A stretch of 64,000 nt of DNA from Agrypnia vestita. Taxonomy: Eukaryota > Arthropoda > Insecta > Trichoptera > Phryganeidae. Where the stretch lies: contig JADDOH010010899.1 of assembly GCA_016648135.1 (NCBI GenBank), positions 1 through 64,000 on the forward strand. Reading direction: 5' to 3'. Both the position numbers and the translations under genes were made by a program. The notes beneath the pieces were generated by a model. The model searched no databases. It was not told the origin of the DNA and saw only the letters and a list, made by a program, of their open reading frames with translations. Positions 1 through 11,639 of this stretch are shown here, one piece after another (within the stretch, counting starts at the first letter, position 1; every line of letters begins with the position of its first letter).

Positions 1-2329
1 ATAATGCGCACTGAATCGCTGTTCGTTAGCTTCATTTGTCGCTTTTATCTCTGACCTCCGCCAGGCGCGGTCCGTTTTTGTAAGGAACCGTCATTTTGCG
101 AATATTCCGGGATGTCTTTGTTTATTCCAAACCCTTCTTGTTTGTTCAGAGTGTTGGGAAATCTTCAATTGTGTAATTATTTTTGTTTCTACAGTCTCGT
201 GGCAAAATTTTAGCATTTATTAATGTCAAATATTTAATTTTATTATGATTAGTGATCGACTTAATATATGTACTTTAGCTCAGGTCTAAGAACATCGTTT
301 GCTGACAGTTTTTCGTCTAGAAATTTGTGTGCTATATGGGAACATATATTATTATTTTTTTGTTTATTTTTAATAAACTTATTATTTTATTTTATACCTA
401 TGAATATTATTATAAAAAATACAACCGTGTGGTATAGGTCCTTTCATATAAGCTTGCAATTGAGTTTGCAAGTTTACTATTTTTGGAGATTCAACAGTAT
501 CTCTTTTGGAGATACTGTAGAATCTCCAAAAATTAGATTTTTTTTTTAACTTTCTTAATATAACTAATTTGCTCTTTATTTTTTACATATTCAAAAAAGT
601 TTTATAATTGCTTTTTTTAATTGAAAATTACACGTTTTTTAATACTATTAGAAAATATAGACTAAATTGGTAGTTTAAGATAATCAAATGAAAATCAAAT
701 TTTTGCAGATTCGATAATGGAAATACGTGGGTTTATCGTAGTCATTTGGCTTTTGTGGTCTGAAAAATTGTGGTCTGAAACAATCATGGTTGAATGATTG
801 TCGCAAATCGTGAACGAAAATTGTTTCAGACACCATTTTAGCTTATTTTAGTTATAAGTGACCATTCGTTCAACATCTTTTGGCACTCATTAAATAGTTT
901 TAAGCAACGAAAGTGGAAAACGGTACCCAGTAGCGCTACAGAAGCATCATCATTAGAGTACAATGATATCATAAAATGTCATCCTTGTGAACTAATGATG
1001 TCCCTTTATCCTTGTGATGACGTCTCCCAGGAATGTGTTTTTGAAGGGTTGCATTCTTTTTTCTGCTCCACACAAATGTATTTTACTGATTTATTTGAAC
1101 TCTTATACTTGTTTTCTATACTATTCTGATTAAAATTTGTTTTGCATATGTTATAAAGTGTAAATTTTGGAAATGTGTACATTAACTAGTATATGTATGC
1201 ACTAACTATGAGTTACTGTATATTATATTATCGAAAATTACCACTTTGTAACATATGCCTGTGAGTCAAAGGAACAACCGAATCAAATAAATTGAGTTTA
1301 GAGTTAAGTATGCAGAGTTGTTCATTAGACACATATCTAGCAAAGAAAAATTAGAAGAGCCAGAAAATAAAATGTGATTATTTTAGAAAAATTTGAAAAA
1401 GGACGAATGATGTGATTAATTATTTGAAAAATTTGACAAGAAAAAACGACATTAGTCAATTTGGTTCAACGTTCTTGTGTAGAAAACAAAACTACTAGAA
1501 CAAAAATTAGATAAAAATAATAAAACGTATTTCGTTGATATAAGAAAAACCTGCATTTTTGACTCATCGCCCACAAATATGTTTATAAGCAATAAAATAA
1601 AGCAAGATATTACAACATGTCATCAATTGCATCATGTTTATTATTGCAATCATGTCTTGACTTTATATAATATTACTCAATTATCAATTCAATCAATTCT
1701 GACGTGAAAAGTTATTATTTAAAGTATTGTCACAGGATTCTAGAAAGGAAAGGTTTATCACTAAACAACTAAACTTTCTAAAATATTGCAACATCACAAT
1801 AAAATTGTTTCATAATTAATATGGTTAAAAAATCTATAATTTTTTCTATAAATAAAAATTACGAGAGTGTGGAAGATAAGAGAATTTATCAACACTGAAA
1901 CTATATTGTCCATTGAGGAATTAAGTGTGGATTTTTTTTATGAAATTAATTTTATATAATCTGAGTACATATCATATCATGGTGTCCCTGTTGCTATTTC
2001 CAACAAGGGACGTTTTGAATTCGAGGGTCCAATTCAATCAATGATACAAGAAAATTATTTCACTGTGTCTGCGCCAGGAATGACGGATCGAATACCACGT
2101 TGGATTCTCAAATTCGTGAATCTGTATGTTGAATAGTAGAAACTATTTTAAGTGATAGCTGGTATCGTCAAAAGGTGCTACGTTTTTAAACAATCTGGAA
2201 ATTTTCCACTCCACCTGGTGCTTAGAATGTGCTGTGGTTTTGGTAAAATTTCTTACATCCATCCGTCTCTCTTTGCAATATAAAACAAAAAAGTCGACAA
2301 TCGAATATCAACATAAAATACATAATACC
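1..2329. other. AT-rich stretch, no gene recognised
   Basis: No coding region, RNA gene or familiar transposon protein is visible. Open frames here are short, low-complexity and AT-driven. The structures I can point to are a 24-bp hairpin at 480-532 and a looser one at about 767-834, where a 'tggtctgaaacaat'-type segment occurs twice directly and once inverted. Confidence 0.5.
480..532. repeat. 24-bp hairpin with 5-nt loop
   Basis: Positions 480-503 and 509-532 are reverse complements with one mismatch, separated by a 5-nt loop (ttttg). The arms carry 'ggagattc' and 'gaatctcc'. This is too short for a typical miRNA precursor and is most simply a remnant of an inverted-repeat element. No function is claimed. 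Confidence 0.7.
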
Positions 2330-2601
2330 TTCAGAATATTTTTGAGTTTGTTCAAATCTTTCAGAACGGTAGTGCTGGATTTCTTGTCAAAGAGACATCA
2401 TTAATCAATTAATGTATATTATGGATATCTCATATTCTGTATTTATTTCATTATGGGAAAGTAGGTATAGAAGTCATTTATGGTGTATATCGGACTTACG
2501 ACCGATCTTTTAATCAATTTAATTGATTAATGATGTCTCTTTGACAAGAAATCCAGCACTACCGTTCTGAAAGATTTGAACAAACTCAAAAATATTCTGA
2601 A
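2330..2601. repeat. Foldback element with 83-bp inverted arms
   Basis: Arms 2330-2412 and 2519-2601 appear perfectly reverse-complementary by eye. They enclose about 106 bp. The enclosed part (2413-2518) matches a piece of the R2 repeat family, including 'gggaaagtaggtatagaag' and 'cggacttacgaccgatc', which recur inverted at 2950-3030. The right arm resembles the outer end of R2 copies near 21070, 42125 and 47430 (an 'aaatccag...gaaaaatttgaac'-like block). It is best read as an inverted duplication inside an R2 copy. The lack of visible arm divergence implies recent formation or gene conversion. Confidence 0.75.
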
Positions 2602-2815
2602 TGAAAAAATACTGGTAAAAAAGGAATTTTAATAAAAATTTGAAATAATAAAATATTTCTGGCATATCCTAGTGTAATGTTAGTAATTCGGAAAGAATTT
2701 CATTACACGGAAAAAAGTATATTGCTTTCTAAAATTCCGTAAAAAATCAATGGTTGAAGTCTCATCAAACGATATCAAAAAATAATTAGCGACATCTGTG
2801 GGGATTTAGGGGGAA

Positions 2816-3072
2816 TGAAAATGGCTGTCACAGGCCGGGATAAAAGATAAAAATCACATATGTGATGTATGACATGCATTCCAAATATATACAACTTCCA
2901 AAAATTAGTAAGACATGGTATATTCTATCATGGTGGAAATGGCGAACGTTACATATGTGTAAAGTGATCGGTCGTAAGTCCGATGTACACCATAAATGAC
3001 TTCTATACCTACTTTCCCATAATGAAATAAATACAGTTTCGTCTCTGTGAGACATCCATAATATACATTAAT
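2816..3072 (-). mobile_element. R2 repeat family, copy (non-autonomous)
   Basis: In reverse orientation this begins with the family signature (a run like 'tagatgtctcacagagac' followed by 'gggaaagtaggtatagaag'), then 'cttaagtgatcac', 'gttcacca' and 'ggaagttgtatatat'. Related copies lie at 6719, 20137, 37196, 38727, 41876 and 47314. It has no coding capacity: the frames across it are translations of the repeat. The class is unproven; a MITE-like or other small non-autonomous element fits, since several copies are palindromic. Confidence 0.6.
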
Positions 3073-4294
3073 TACATAATACCTACCTGATTTAAATTTT
3101 TCATGTGATTGTGTGTAGTTAATATTTAGAAAAGGTGTGGTGAGGTCGTAGATAGACGAGTTGCTTTTCTTATTTATTTCACACAATTAAAATGCCATAG
3201 TTAGACTAACGCGTTTCTTAGAATTTTAGTCCCTATATATACTCCCTCTATAATAAATAAGTATGAATTTAAGAACTGTGCTACAATTAAATTCGTGTCC
3301 AGTGACGTTGTGGAGTTATTTAAATAATAAATGAAGCATTAATTAATTTCCAGTGATTCATTTGCCTACCATAGCCGCGATGTCGTAAACATATTGATTA
3401 ATTTATTTACAAAATATAAGGTACCTACAAAACAATTCTGTGAAAATTAGGCAATATGTTTTTTCTGTCATTATTGATGGGCTTTCACATTATATGTAGT
3501 TAAATATTATTTCTTTACGTGAAAAGCCTTTCTAGAAATAAACTATTTCCAAGAAGTTCTTTCAGATGGAAAAAATATGATGTTTTCAATGCCCAACATC
3601 TTAATGTAATAATTTTTTGTCGCTTTATCTAATGTCACGACTTTATCATACGGTCCAATAAAAATATGTCGATAATGATTCGACATTTCGAAACGTGATA
3701 TTAAAAAGAAATTTAATGCCATAAATTACAGAAATTCACCGAAGTCGGATAAAATGGGAGTTGGCTTGAATAATGATTATAATTTGTACCAATTCCAAGT
3801 TAATGCTTCTTCGGTGACAGTTTCTCAATCGATCGACTTCCGCGGCTATTCGCTGGGACATTCCTCAATTCAGACAGCTCAAATCTGCCAAAATGTTACG
3901 ATTCGTCAGCAATAATTGAATAATGTACAGAAATCTACGTCATGGCAAAGGTAATGATTACATATTTTTTCCCACAGAAAATATAGCCAGAAAGTTATAA
4001 TTTGATGCGATAATCAAGTGGAAACTGATCGAATTTCAGATATCATTTGACTGTCACTTGGAAAAATTTATGACCACAGTCGACCTGGAAGAAAACTCTA
4101 TACGCGGCCTTGGAACCCACGCACTCTGTACTTGTGCGGCGATTTATATCTCGTATACCTTGTTAATTTATAACATTACAAAAAGTGTGTCTGATTTCTC
4201 AATCAAAAGTGTAATTTCTGACGTGGTATTCCAATAATTGTCGTATTTTTTACGTTGTAGGTACATTTTTGTTATACTATCTATCTAAGGATTA
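3073..4294. other. No gene recognised
   Basis: AT-rich sequence with no supported coding region or familiar repeat end. It ends at the 14-bp target-site duplication that borders the next element. Confidence 0.45.
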
Positions 4295-4374
4295 TTAACG
4301 ACATGTTGTCTTCTGTGTATAGTTTTCTGGGATATTCTGCCGTGTATATGTGACCTCTCTGGCCGACGGACGGG

Positions 4375-4403
4375 CTGATGGACCCTGCAACGGGATCCGA
4401 AAC
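4375..4403 (+). ncRNA. Hammerhead-like core 1 (degenerate)
   Basis: CTGATGG (4375-4381), a stem-II-like GGAC..GATCC hairpin, then GAAAC (4399-4403). The canonical core is CTGANGA-stem II-GAAA, so the last A of the first box is G here. No good helix III or cleavage nucleotide is visible, and this copy is probably inactive. It sits in the loop of the 53-bp hairpin. Confidence 0.45.
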
Positions 4404-4551
4404 TTCGGCCAGAGAGGTCACATATACGCGGCAGAATATCCCAGAAAACTATACACAAGATTCTGAACGGCCGTGAAAACCTAAGAACATTTTAAGCATC
4501 ACTATACATAGCATATAGAATACACTAAGAGCGACAAATGTCACATCAGCC

Positions 4552-4583
4552 CTGATGATGGACCCTGCAATAGGATCCGAAAC
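4552..4583 (+). ncRNA. Hammerhead-like core 2
   Basis: CTGATGA (4552-4558), one extra U, a stem II formed by GGACCC and GGATCC with one mismatch, then GAAAC (4579-4583). The next bases give a self-complementary helix III (ACGT) and U at the cleavage position. Stem I is weak: only about 3 bp (gcc/ggc). The extra base before stem II departs from the textbook core but recurs in the other motifs of this window. Activity is untested. Confidence 0.5.
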
Positions 4584-4688
4584 GTTGGCCAGAGAGGTCT
4601 CATATACACGGCAGAATATCCCAGAAAACTGTATACAGAAGGTTCTGAACGGCCGTGAAAACCTAAAGACATTTTTAACGACATGTTG

Positions 4689-6718
4689 GTTTGTAATATT
4701 GTAATGTAAAATATTTATGTACGCGCATTTTTGTTGCTATATTTTTTCTTCTTGTTTTATCACACAAGGATTTGTAATCACTTGTTTATATATAGATGCG
4801 TTAAACTTCGGTTAAGAATTATTATTATTAATTTTTTTGTTTTAATCAAAATAGTTTTTTGGTATTTTATATATTCTACCGCCATTCTTTCATTTTTCAG
4901 GACTTCCACAGGTACAGAGAGGTCAATGTCATACAGATTGCGCAGTTTTTTATATTGCACTTATCACTCGCAAGGGCATTACACTCCGATAGCACGTGTT
5001 CGAAGTTTGTTCCTTTTCGATATCGCAAGGATATGTGTTATCGATGCTTGTGTTGAATTTTAAAATATATCTTTAGAAGCAACCTTTTCCTGATAGCATT
5101 TGGCTTAGCTCGGAACCTCGTCCATGTCTATCTAGTATTTTTGTTGTACTTCCCAAAAACATTTTCTTAGTTTTTTCTTTTGTCGACTCAGAGTATCTCT
5201 TACGCACATTAGAAGTTATACTTTTGCATCTCGTGCTGTGTTTTATACCTTGCGTTGGAACATTTAACCCTGCCCCTACTACGTTCGCAGTCTGGGTCTC
5301 TTACAAGTGAACATAGTCAATTTATGTAATATACACACTTTGCTCGCTATGGCGGCTAACTTCATGCTGTAAAAATTTCTGTTGCATGATGCACGCACAC
5401 TATAAAAGAAAAACTTCAAAAAAAGAATTGCCATCAATGACAGTTCTTCATTAACGGAAAAAATCTAAAATAACCGTTAAGTTCGGTACCCACGTCCCTA
5501 ATTGCATTTTACTTGCATAAAAAACAGAAATTTAAACAGTAAGCTTATTATGAATTTGATCACAATTATATTCTGTAAACCAAATCAACAAACATAAAGT
5601 AAACGCCAATAAAAGCGCACGGAGCATATGCAATTTTCATAACAGTATTTCCAAACAACATTTGCATCACTTTCTAGGCCATTACCAAACAGTGTATTTA
5701 ATAATAGCCTAGAAAGCTGAAACAGCTGTCATATTTAAAATAACGCTTAGAAAACGTTAAACCTCCTAAGATGTTTTCTACAAAATTATTATCGTACAGT
5801 AACAGTAGAATTAATGCGTCCGTACCACTTGGATGTTTTTAACCAATATTATCGTTTGCCAAGAAATTTGAAACTGTAAAAAACAATTAAACAATTTTTT
5901 TTTGAGATTATGAGTTGATTTAACAGTGAGGGCCTTGATGTGGGTAAGAAATGTATTGAATTTACAAAAAAATTATATATAGACGTTTTCAGCACAAAAA
6001 GATATCGTTTTGAACGATCCAAACCCGTACATGACTCATTTTTAGCATTTTGTGGGTTGGATGCTTCCTGCATTACTACTTCCGCTAGTGTTCATTTATA
6101 CAGAGACGGAAAATGCAGGAAACAATGTGGCAATACCGTTTACTTTAGTACAGTTTAATATGGCGGGTCCGAACGGTAGAACCAAAGCCATTCACTCACT
6201 ACGATATTATGCAAATAGTCCCACACTCACCATTCGCCAGCTCAGATCCACAGTGGGTCATCTGCATAATTTCAATTTCACGCCCCGCTTCATTTAAATA
6301 CATAAATATGCCCTCAGATTTAGGCACATCCTCAATCCGCAGTCGTAGACCGTCCAGATCATGGACCAAAGCCAGTGAATAGCTCTAATTCAGTCAGAAT
6401 TACTGCACACCTGCCTTACTTAAGGGGGAATACCACCTACGAAGCGCGAAAAAGGCAGGAAACCTATATGAATTATGGTATTAGTATCGGCTTCTCCCTA
6501 AATATCCTCCGAATAATAATTTCATCATTTTAGAATTGAATGTACAAAGAAGGATTAATTTTCCTTTGCTTATCGTATTGTGCCATGGGAGGGGCCTATT
6601 TTAATTCTCATAATTGAATTAATATTGCTACGTTTCTCAACATCTCCAAGTCTCTATTAACCAAATTATCAACATCACCTCATCTCTCGCATCCGAATTC
6701 ATAATTTTTCTCTTGCAA
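4689..6718. other. No gene recognised
   Basis: Several modest open frames occur (for example 6052-6297, plus, with a hydrophobic start), but none resembles a known protein to me or shows convincing coding bias. A stretch at 6421-6465 vaguely resembles the R4 terminal repeat and was not called. Confidence 0.4.
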
Positions 6719-6880
6719 TAAAGATATATTATGGATGTTTCATAGAGATGAAAGCTATTTATATAAGAAAGTAAAAAATCTTTGGGTATTTAAAGGGTTA
6801 ATCTGGCTGATGTGGCTGGCGTAAGTGATCACATTAGCGTAACGTTCACCAATTCCACCGAAGATCGTCCACACATCTAT
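6719..6880 (+). mobile_element. R2 repeat family, copy
   Basis: Contains the diagnostic order: 'tattatggatgtttcatagag', an 'agctatttatat' block, 'gtaagtgatcac', 'taacgttcaccaattcc' and 'atccacacat'-like sequence. It is diverged from the 37196 copy but collinear with it. No coding capacity. Confidence 0.6.
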
Positions 6881-7303
6881 TAATTTTTTGTATGCTGTTT
6901 ATATGCTTTTTATCTATCTTGATTTTGAATTTTTATACCACTATGCTTGTGCCATCAATGTTTTTTTTTTTTAATTTATCATTCCCATGAAACAGAATAT
7001 AAATTAATGGTTGAATAAAATTACGCACTAAGTACCATGACCGACAAGCCGAGGAAAACAAGAAATAGTGAATAATAATATCATGTATAAGTTTTTATGA
7101 ATTTTTCTTTGAAAAATCTATACTATACATCCTACCTGTCTTTTCTACATAAAAACTAGAAGAAATAGTATTCTGTGTTTCCTGTAATTAAGTTGCGAAA
7201 TATACATGTAGGCCCAAGTACCCAGCATATTCAAACAGTATACCTTGTCCGTAACAAAATACCGGGATGTATGTTAATAATTTCAACACAAAATTAATCA
7301 TAC

Positions 7304-7468
7304 CTTATTTACTGGTGAATTTTTTGCTGGAATGATATTCTGATTTATTGATGTATATTCCAGGCCTTGTGTTTTTCTTCTTTTATTTGTACTGTATTCT
7401 TTATAACACCTTTTCCTTGTTGTTTGTATGGGGAGCTTACCCGACGCGCTCCCTACTTGGTCAGCCAT
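7304..7468 (-). CDS. Putative first coding exon of an unidentified lysine/arginine-rich protein
   Basis: Read on the minus strand, an ATG at 7468 in a fair context (aaaATGGC) opens 55 codons starting MADQVGSASGK. The exon ends at AAG followed by GTATGA, a plausible splice donor (7298-7303), just before the in-frame stop. The residues RKRCYKEYSTNKRRKTQG then LEYTSINQNIIPAK recall, from memory only, the N-terminal basic 'NKRKK..G..Y' region of a large uncharacterised insect protein family whose members continue with Cys-rich motifs, sometimes linked to transposons. No downstream exon was identified. It could also be a chance ORF: the frame stays open upstream of the ATG to 7684. Confidence 0.35.
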
Positions 7469-8639
7469 TTTAATACAAACTGAAGTTAGCGGATCATGGC
7501 ACTTAGTGCCGTTTTTAAAATAGTACGCCGTAGTACTTAGCGAAGTCATAACGGATAAATGCAACATTGCAGGGACATAATGCATTACTGGGGTTAGTGG
7601 CGATGTCATATAGAACCAAGCTGCATACTTAGTTTGAAAAATGAAATTTTGGTACTTAGTGCCTATTTTACTGCAACCATTCAAATACCGCCGCTGGTAA
7701 ATGAGACATCTAGATTTTTAATGAGAGTTTGAAGCAATATTCTTTTTTATGTATATAAGACATTTATCCATCTTGCAAATTTATCGATTGTTGAGGTTTC
7801 TAACAGAATCATCTCCTTTTCTCTCAGGATTGCAAGATTATTATTGTTATAGCAATTTCTTGATTTTCTGTATTCTGGTTCGGGTTCTCTACTATTCTCT
7901 TCTATTCTCTAGGTACGAAAAATGCCACTTACCTGATTCTGCAGGCGATTTCCGCTCAAAGTTCTTCATCAGATGATCTGCTTCTGTTCCGCTTCTGTTC
8001 TGTACCACTTTAAAGCTGACCGTAGTTTTAGTACAATAAGATAAAAAATATATTTGAATCTGTATCTGCCGCGACAAAATCAACTTTCGGTACCGAGATG
8101 CCCAAACAATCTATGGTTCGCAGCGACTGTCATCATCATATACAGAGAACTTCGCGCTCACAGACAATTTTTTATAAAGCTCCCGATTAGAGACCAACAA
8201 GGATTTTTTCCCGAAAAATTGTAATTAAAGATTGTCATTAAGGATAAAATAGACATGACATACTTATTTATGTGCTAGTATAGTTTTTATGAGAAATTTC
8301 AATATTTATACGCTCTTTATTCTCTGAAAAAAGTTAAGGTTGTTTTGTTATACGTTTTCTAAACCTTTTAAAACGAAGAAACAAATCTCATGCACCTTGT
8401 AAGTAAAGAAAAACGATTTCTTTACAATTTAATATTATCAAGGTCATTGAGAGCTGAATAAAAATTCGTAAAGGAATTTCGAGCCACAGAAATCTACAAC
8501 AAGAACAACCATAAAATAAAGGTAATGAAAGGGTAAAGGTAAAAAGTAAGGTAAAGTAAAGGTTAAGAAAGAATTTTCGATGCGGTGAAAACGCTCAATC
8601 TTTGAAATCAAGCGTTAATTTCATGATTTTATTGCTGAG
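7469..8639. other. No gene recognised
   Basis: If the exon at 7304-7468 is real, its 5' UTR and promoter would lie here (minus strand), but I see no clear TATA box or initiator. The rest is AT-rich unique-looking sequence. Confidence 0.35.
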
Positions 8640-8760
8640 ATGGAAACAATGCTGAAATTATGGTTTAATAATATAATAAAAGTGAAAAATTGTATACTCG
8701 ATCAGAACACCGTATGTTATCAGGCTAAGATGATTTTTGGGAAGTTGAAAGAAGCAGGGG
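8640..8760 (+). pseudogene. Tigger/pogo-type transposase fragment (CENP-B HTH region)
   Basis: The frame reads METMLKLWFNNIIKVKNCI then LDQNTVCYQAKMIFGKLKE. This matches the pattern of the CENP-B-like helix-turn-helix of Tigger (pogo) transposases: a short 'e.aLklWi.d' segment, then 'LDQNTICEKA' and an L/F-rich helix. The DDE catalytic domain is absent and the similarity ends by about 8760, so this is a fragment. The assignment rests on motif memory, not alignment. Confidence 0.5.
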
Positions 8761-8872
8761 AGGCTTCCAAACTGCAGTTTTTATTACTCCTTGAAGTTGT
8801 ACCCCAATTCGATTTAAGTGGTTTTTGTCAGTCCCACCTACTGCGTAACTTTAAAGGATTACTATGTTTCAC

Positions 8873-9160
8873 ATTTATTTATTTGTTTACGCCCATTAGG
8901 TATAGGCTTTTACATAAAGAATATAATATAAATTTCAAAAAGCACATACATTAAACAATATCTGTATAGCACCAAAACATGAGTATAAAAATTAAAATAT
9001 AAAGTAAAGAGCAGCAATGTGCACAGGCTTTTACATAAAAAATATAACATAAAATTAAAATGAATATACATTAAACAATATAAGTTATAAGTAGCAAAAT
9101 ATAAAAAGTATCAGGGATAGCACCAAAACATGAATATAATATTTGAACATATAAAGTATA
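8873..9160 (-). mobile_element. LINE 3' end fragment (same family as 13718-15709)
   Basis: On the minus strand this ends in 'gggcgtaaacaaataaataa' and carries 'tgtaaaagcct' plus repeated 'tcatgttttggtgctat'-type units also found in the 3' UTR at 13740-14050. Only the UTR remains, consistent with severe 5' truncation. Confidence 0.75.
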
Positions 9161-9573
9161 AAGTATTTAAATTTATTATTTGTCAGTCTTGCATTAGGTA
9201 TTATTTCAGATAATTTTCGTTCAAAGATTTCTTACATACTTACATAAATCATATCTTACATATATTGGTTATTTTTTTTAAAGTTTTGCATTAATGAGCA
9301 AATGCACATTTTATTATCCCAGGACCATCACCAGGAAAATTTTCATTCTTCGTTGGATTAACTTTATTTAGTGTTGAGTAAATAATAGTTAGTCATGAGG
9401 AAAGATTCTTTTGACATTCCGCTGCCAGTTGATTTGTCGGGACACATTTTTGTCGCTTTTAAGAATATGTACCAACATCACAGTTTGTCCCTAAACTTAA
9501 GAACAATCCAAAACATTTAAATATTTAAAACAGTGAAAATAATATCGTCAAACATGAAAGCTCTTGATTAATT

Positions 9574-9753
9574 TTCTGTGTATAGTTTTCTGGGATATTT
9601 TGCCGTGTATATCTGAACTCTCTGGCTGACGCTTTGGATCCCCTGGCAGCGTCCACATCGGCCCTGCGAGATCCTAAATGTCAGCCAAAGAGGGCAGATA
9701 TCCCAGAAAACCACACAGAAAATTCTGAACGGCCGTGAAAACCTTAGAACATT
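9574..9753 (+). mobile_element. Retrozyme-like hairpin element, copy C
   Basis: Flanked by 12-bp direct repeats with one mismatch (9562-9573 tcttgattaatt, 9754-9765 tcttgatttatt). The left arm 9574-9630 is the reverse complement of the family unit. The right arm 9680-9720 has an internal deletion, and the tail 'ctgaacggccgtgaaaacc' follows. The loop keeps only degenerate hammerhead boxes, one in each orientation (for example GATCCTAAAT and, on minus, GGATCCAAAGC). It is the same family as 4309-4674 and an older copy. Confidence 0.7.
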
Positions 9754-9765
9754 TCTTGATTTATT

Positions 9766-11004
9766 CATTCTCTTATTTTTAAAAGACATGCTTTCTCGTT
9801 GCAGTTTCCGTCAAATCTTTCATTTCTCAGTAGCTTCTGCATCCGCTCCACGCCAGAATTGTTCGGTCCACCTCTTTTTCTAATGTTTTCTTTCACTCTA
9901 ACACTGTTTAGTATCCCGCATCCTAAAAACATTTTAATCTATTTAAAAAGCTTTGAACACTAAAAATCGTTAGCACTGTACGCCAAACATGGTCGTTTTT
10001 TAGTGAAGGCTTTTAAGTTATTTAGTAAATTTCCTTTCAAGGTTGTTTAAATTTTGATACCATCTTTAAGGCTTTAACTTTCGTGAAACCTTCTAGCGTG
10101 GCAAAGGTCACCATGTTGATTCATTTCGTAATATATTCTCTCAGGTATAATATATAGTATTAAAACCCTAACACCTTCCACAAAAAGGATCACGAAGATG
10201 TCTACCAAATATAACATTTATATTCCATAAATATGTAACAACTAAATAAATTAAAAAATCTTTATAAAACTGAGAGAAAAAAGCTCACGGGTGTTTTTTA
10301 CGCATTTTACTCCTTCATTAAATATGGGTATTAAAATTCTTATAAAACAAGTACTTTGCTTGATTAATATGGGTTATAAAATTTTTGAAGGCATAGAAAT
10401 TCGTATTAATTACGTGGTTTTTTTAATTAAAAACTTTTAGTTGTTGGGCCAAAAATACGCCATAGTTAATAATTTATCGTTTATTAGAATTCCGTTCAAT
10501 TATTAGTTTTAGATTAATTGAAAATACGTAATTTATATATGTGTTTTAATTCATTGAAATATCATCATTTGTAATAATATTTCTTTGGAAAGCTTTAAAT
10601 GTTCTATTTTAATTTTTTTAAATGTGCATAGAACTTGACTGCTTTTTGTAATTACTTTGTGTTTTTTTTACAATTTTCTAATTTGTTGTTTGTACGGTGC
10701 GTTCTAAGATTTATTTTCTAGGTATCTCTGATCATTACCAGTGATATATTCTCTCATGAGATGTGACCTGTTTATGTGGTAATTTGTATTTTAAAAAATG
10801 TACGTCCATTATCCCTCAATGTCCACCCCCGTAAGATAAGGGTCGTGGATTGTACCTATATTTTTATTCCCTAAATGGTTCCTCAACCCTCTGTCGGTAT
10901 TGTGGGGTATTTTACAACATCACTTATTTTTTTTGGAAATTGTTGGAAAGTTTAGTGTACATGGATACTTAGCTTCTTCAAATCTACATGCAATCCTTTT
11001 TTTA
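9766..11004. other. No gene recognised
   Basis: Strongly AT-rich. No supported ORF, no clear transposon ends. Confidence 0.45.
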
Positions 11005-11116
11005 AAATAGATTCGAACACCGAATATATTAATATTCTTTATTCGCATTAATATTCTTAGTATTTTCCAACTAAGCTAAACGCCTATGCTATGAAAATAG
11101 AGTTAATTTGCTGGTG
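11005..11116 (-). mobile_element. SINE-1 tRNA-derived SINE, 3' part only
   Basis: Matches the body of the SINE-1 copies at 27260, 36056, 57256 and 63076 ('aatattcttagtattttc', 'aactaagctaaacgcctatg', 'ctatgaaaatag'). The tRNA-like head is missing: similarity stops after 'ttgctgg'. It is the most diverged copy. Confidence 0.7.
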
Positions 11117-11639
11117 TCCTACTTTTATTTGATTATTTATATTTTTCGTTAACTGATTAAAAAATATTTTTAATAAATAATTATAATTGAATTAGATTCA
11201 TTAAAATTATTTATAATTTAATTTTAAGATATTTATATGTAAGAGCGACGTCTAGCGGATGGCGCTCAGATGATTTATGGAGTGGTAGGAGGGTGCCATC
11301 TAGCGACCTTTGGTCGTTTGGAAGTCAGAAATAATAAATATTTGAAAAGAAAAACATCGCTGTTATTTTCGCATAATTTTTTTGACTCATTTGTGACTAT
11401 CTGCGACCGAAGGGAAATATCTCCTCGAAGTATCGCGACTCAGACCAGATCCGTTCAGGGATCGAACATATTTTTAATCGACCTATTTTATTAAAATAAT
11501 AAAAAAATATATCTACAAAATTTTTAATAATTGTGAAAAACTTTAATATTTGTCTTTTAAATACAGGCTGTCTATAAATTAATGTACAAATATATATCTG
11601 CAAATACGGTTAATACACAGGTTGATTATTTTTAATTTT

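Larger units (their letters stand above)
4309..4674 (+). mobile_element. Retrozyme-like hairpin element (tandem ~177-bp monomers), copy A/B
   Basis: The 14-bp sequence ttaacgacatgttg occurs at 4295-4308 and again at 4675-4688 and looks like a target-site duplication. Between them, 4314-4366 and 4405-4457 are 53-bp inverted arms with one mismatch. The loop holds a hammerhead-like core (4375-4403). The plus unit then continues through the tail 'cggccgtgaaaacctaagaac' and about 177 bp later a second core appears (4552-4583), followed by a partial second monomer ending after 'cctaaagacattt'. The layout of an inverted 5' stub, ribozyme-like core, tandem monomers and short TSD matches what is known for PLE-related retrozymes. 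Assignment is by structure only. Confidence 0.7.

Noticed and set aside
268..549. 93-codon open frame
   Set aside because: Phe/Leu/Ile-rich translation of AT-rich DNA; it ends in the hairpin at 480-532; no motif.
2828..3186. Two overlapping minus frames
   Set aside because: They translate the R2 repeat; copies elsewhere are not open in the same frame.
6052..6297. 81-codon frame with a signal-peptide-like hydrophobic start
   Set aside because: No family resemblance, no splice or promoter support; overlapping frames of similar quality.
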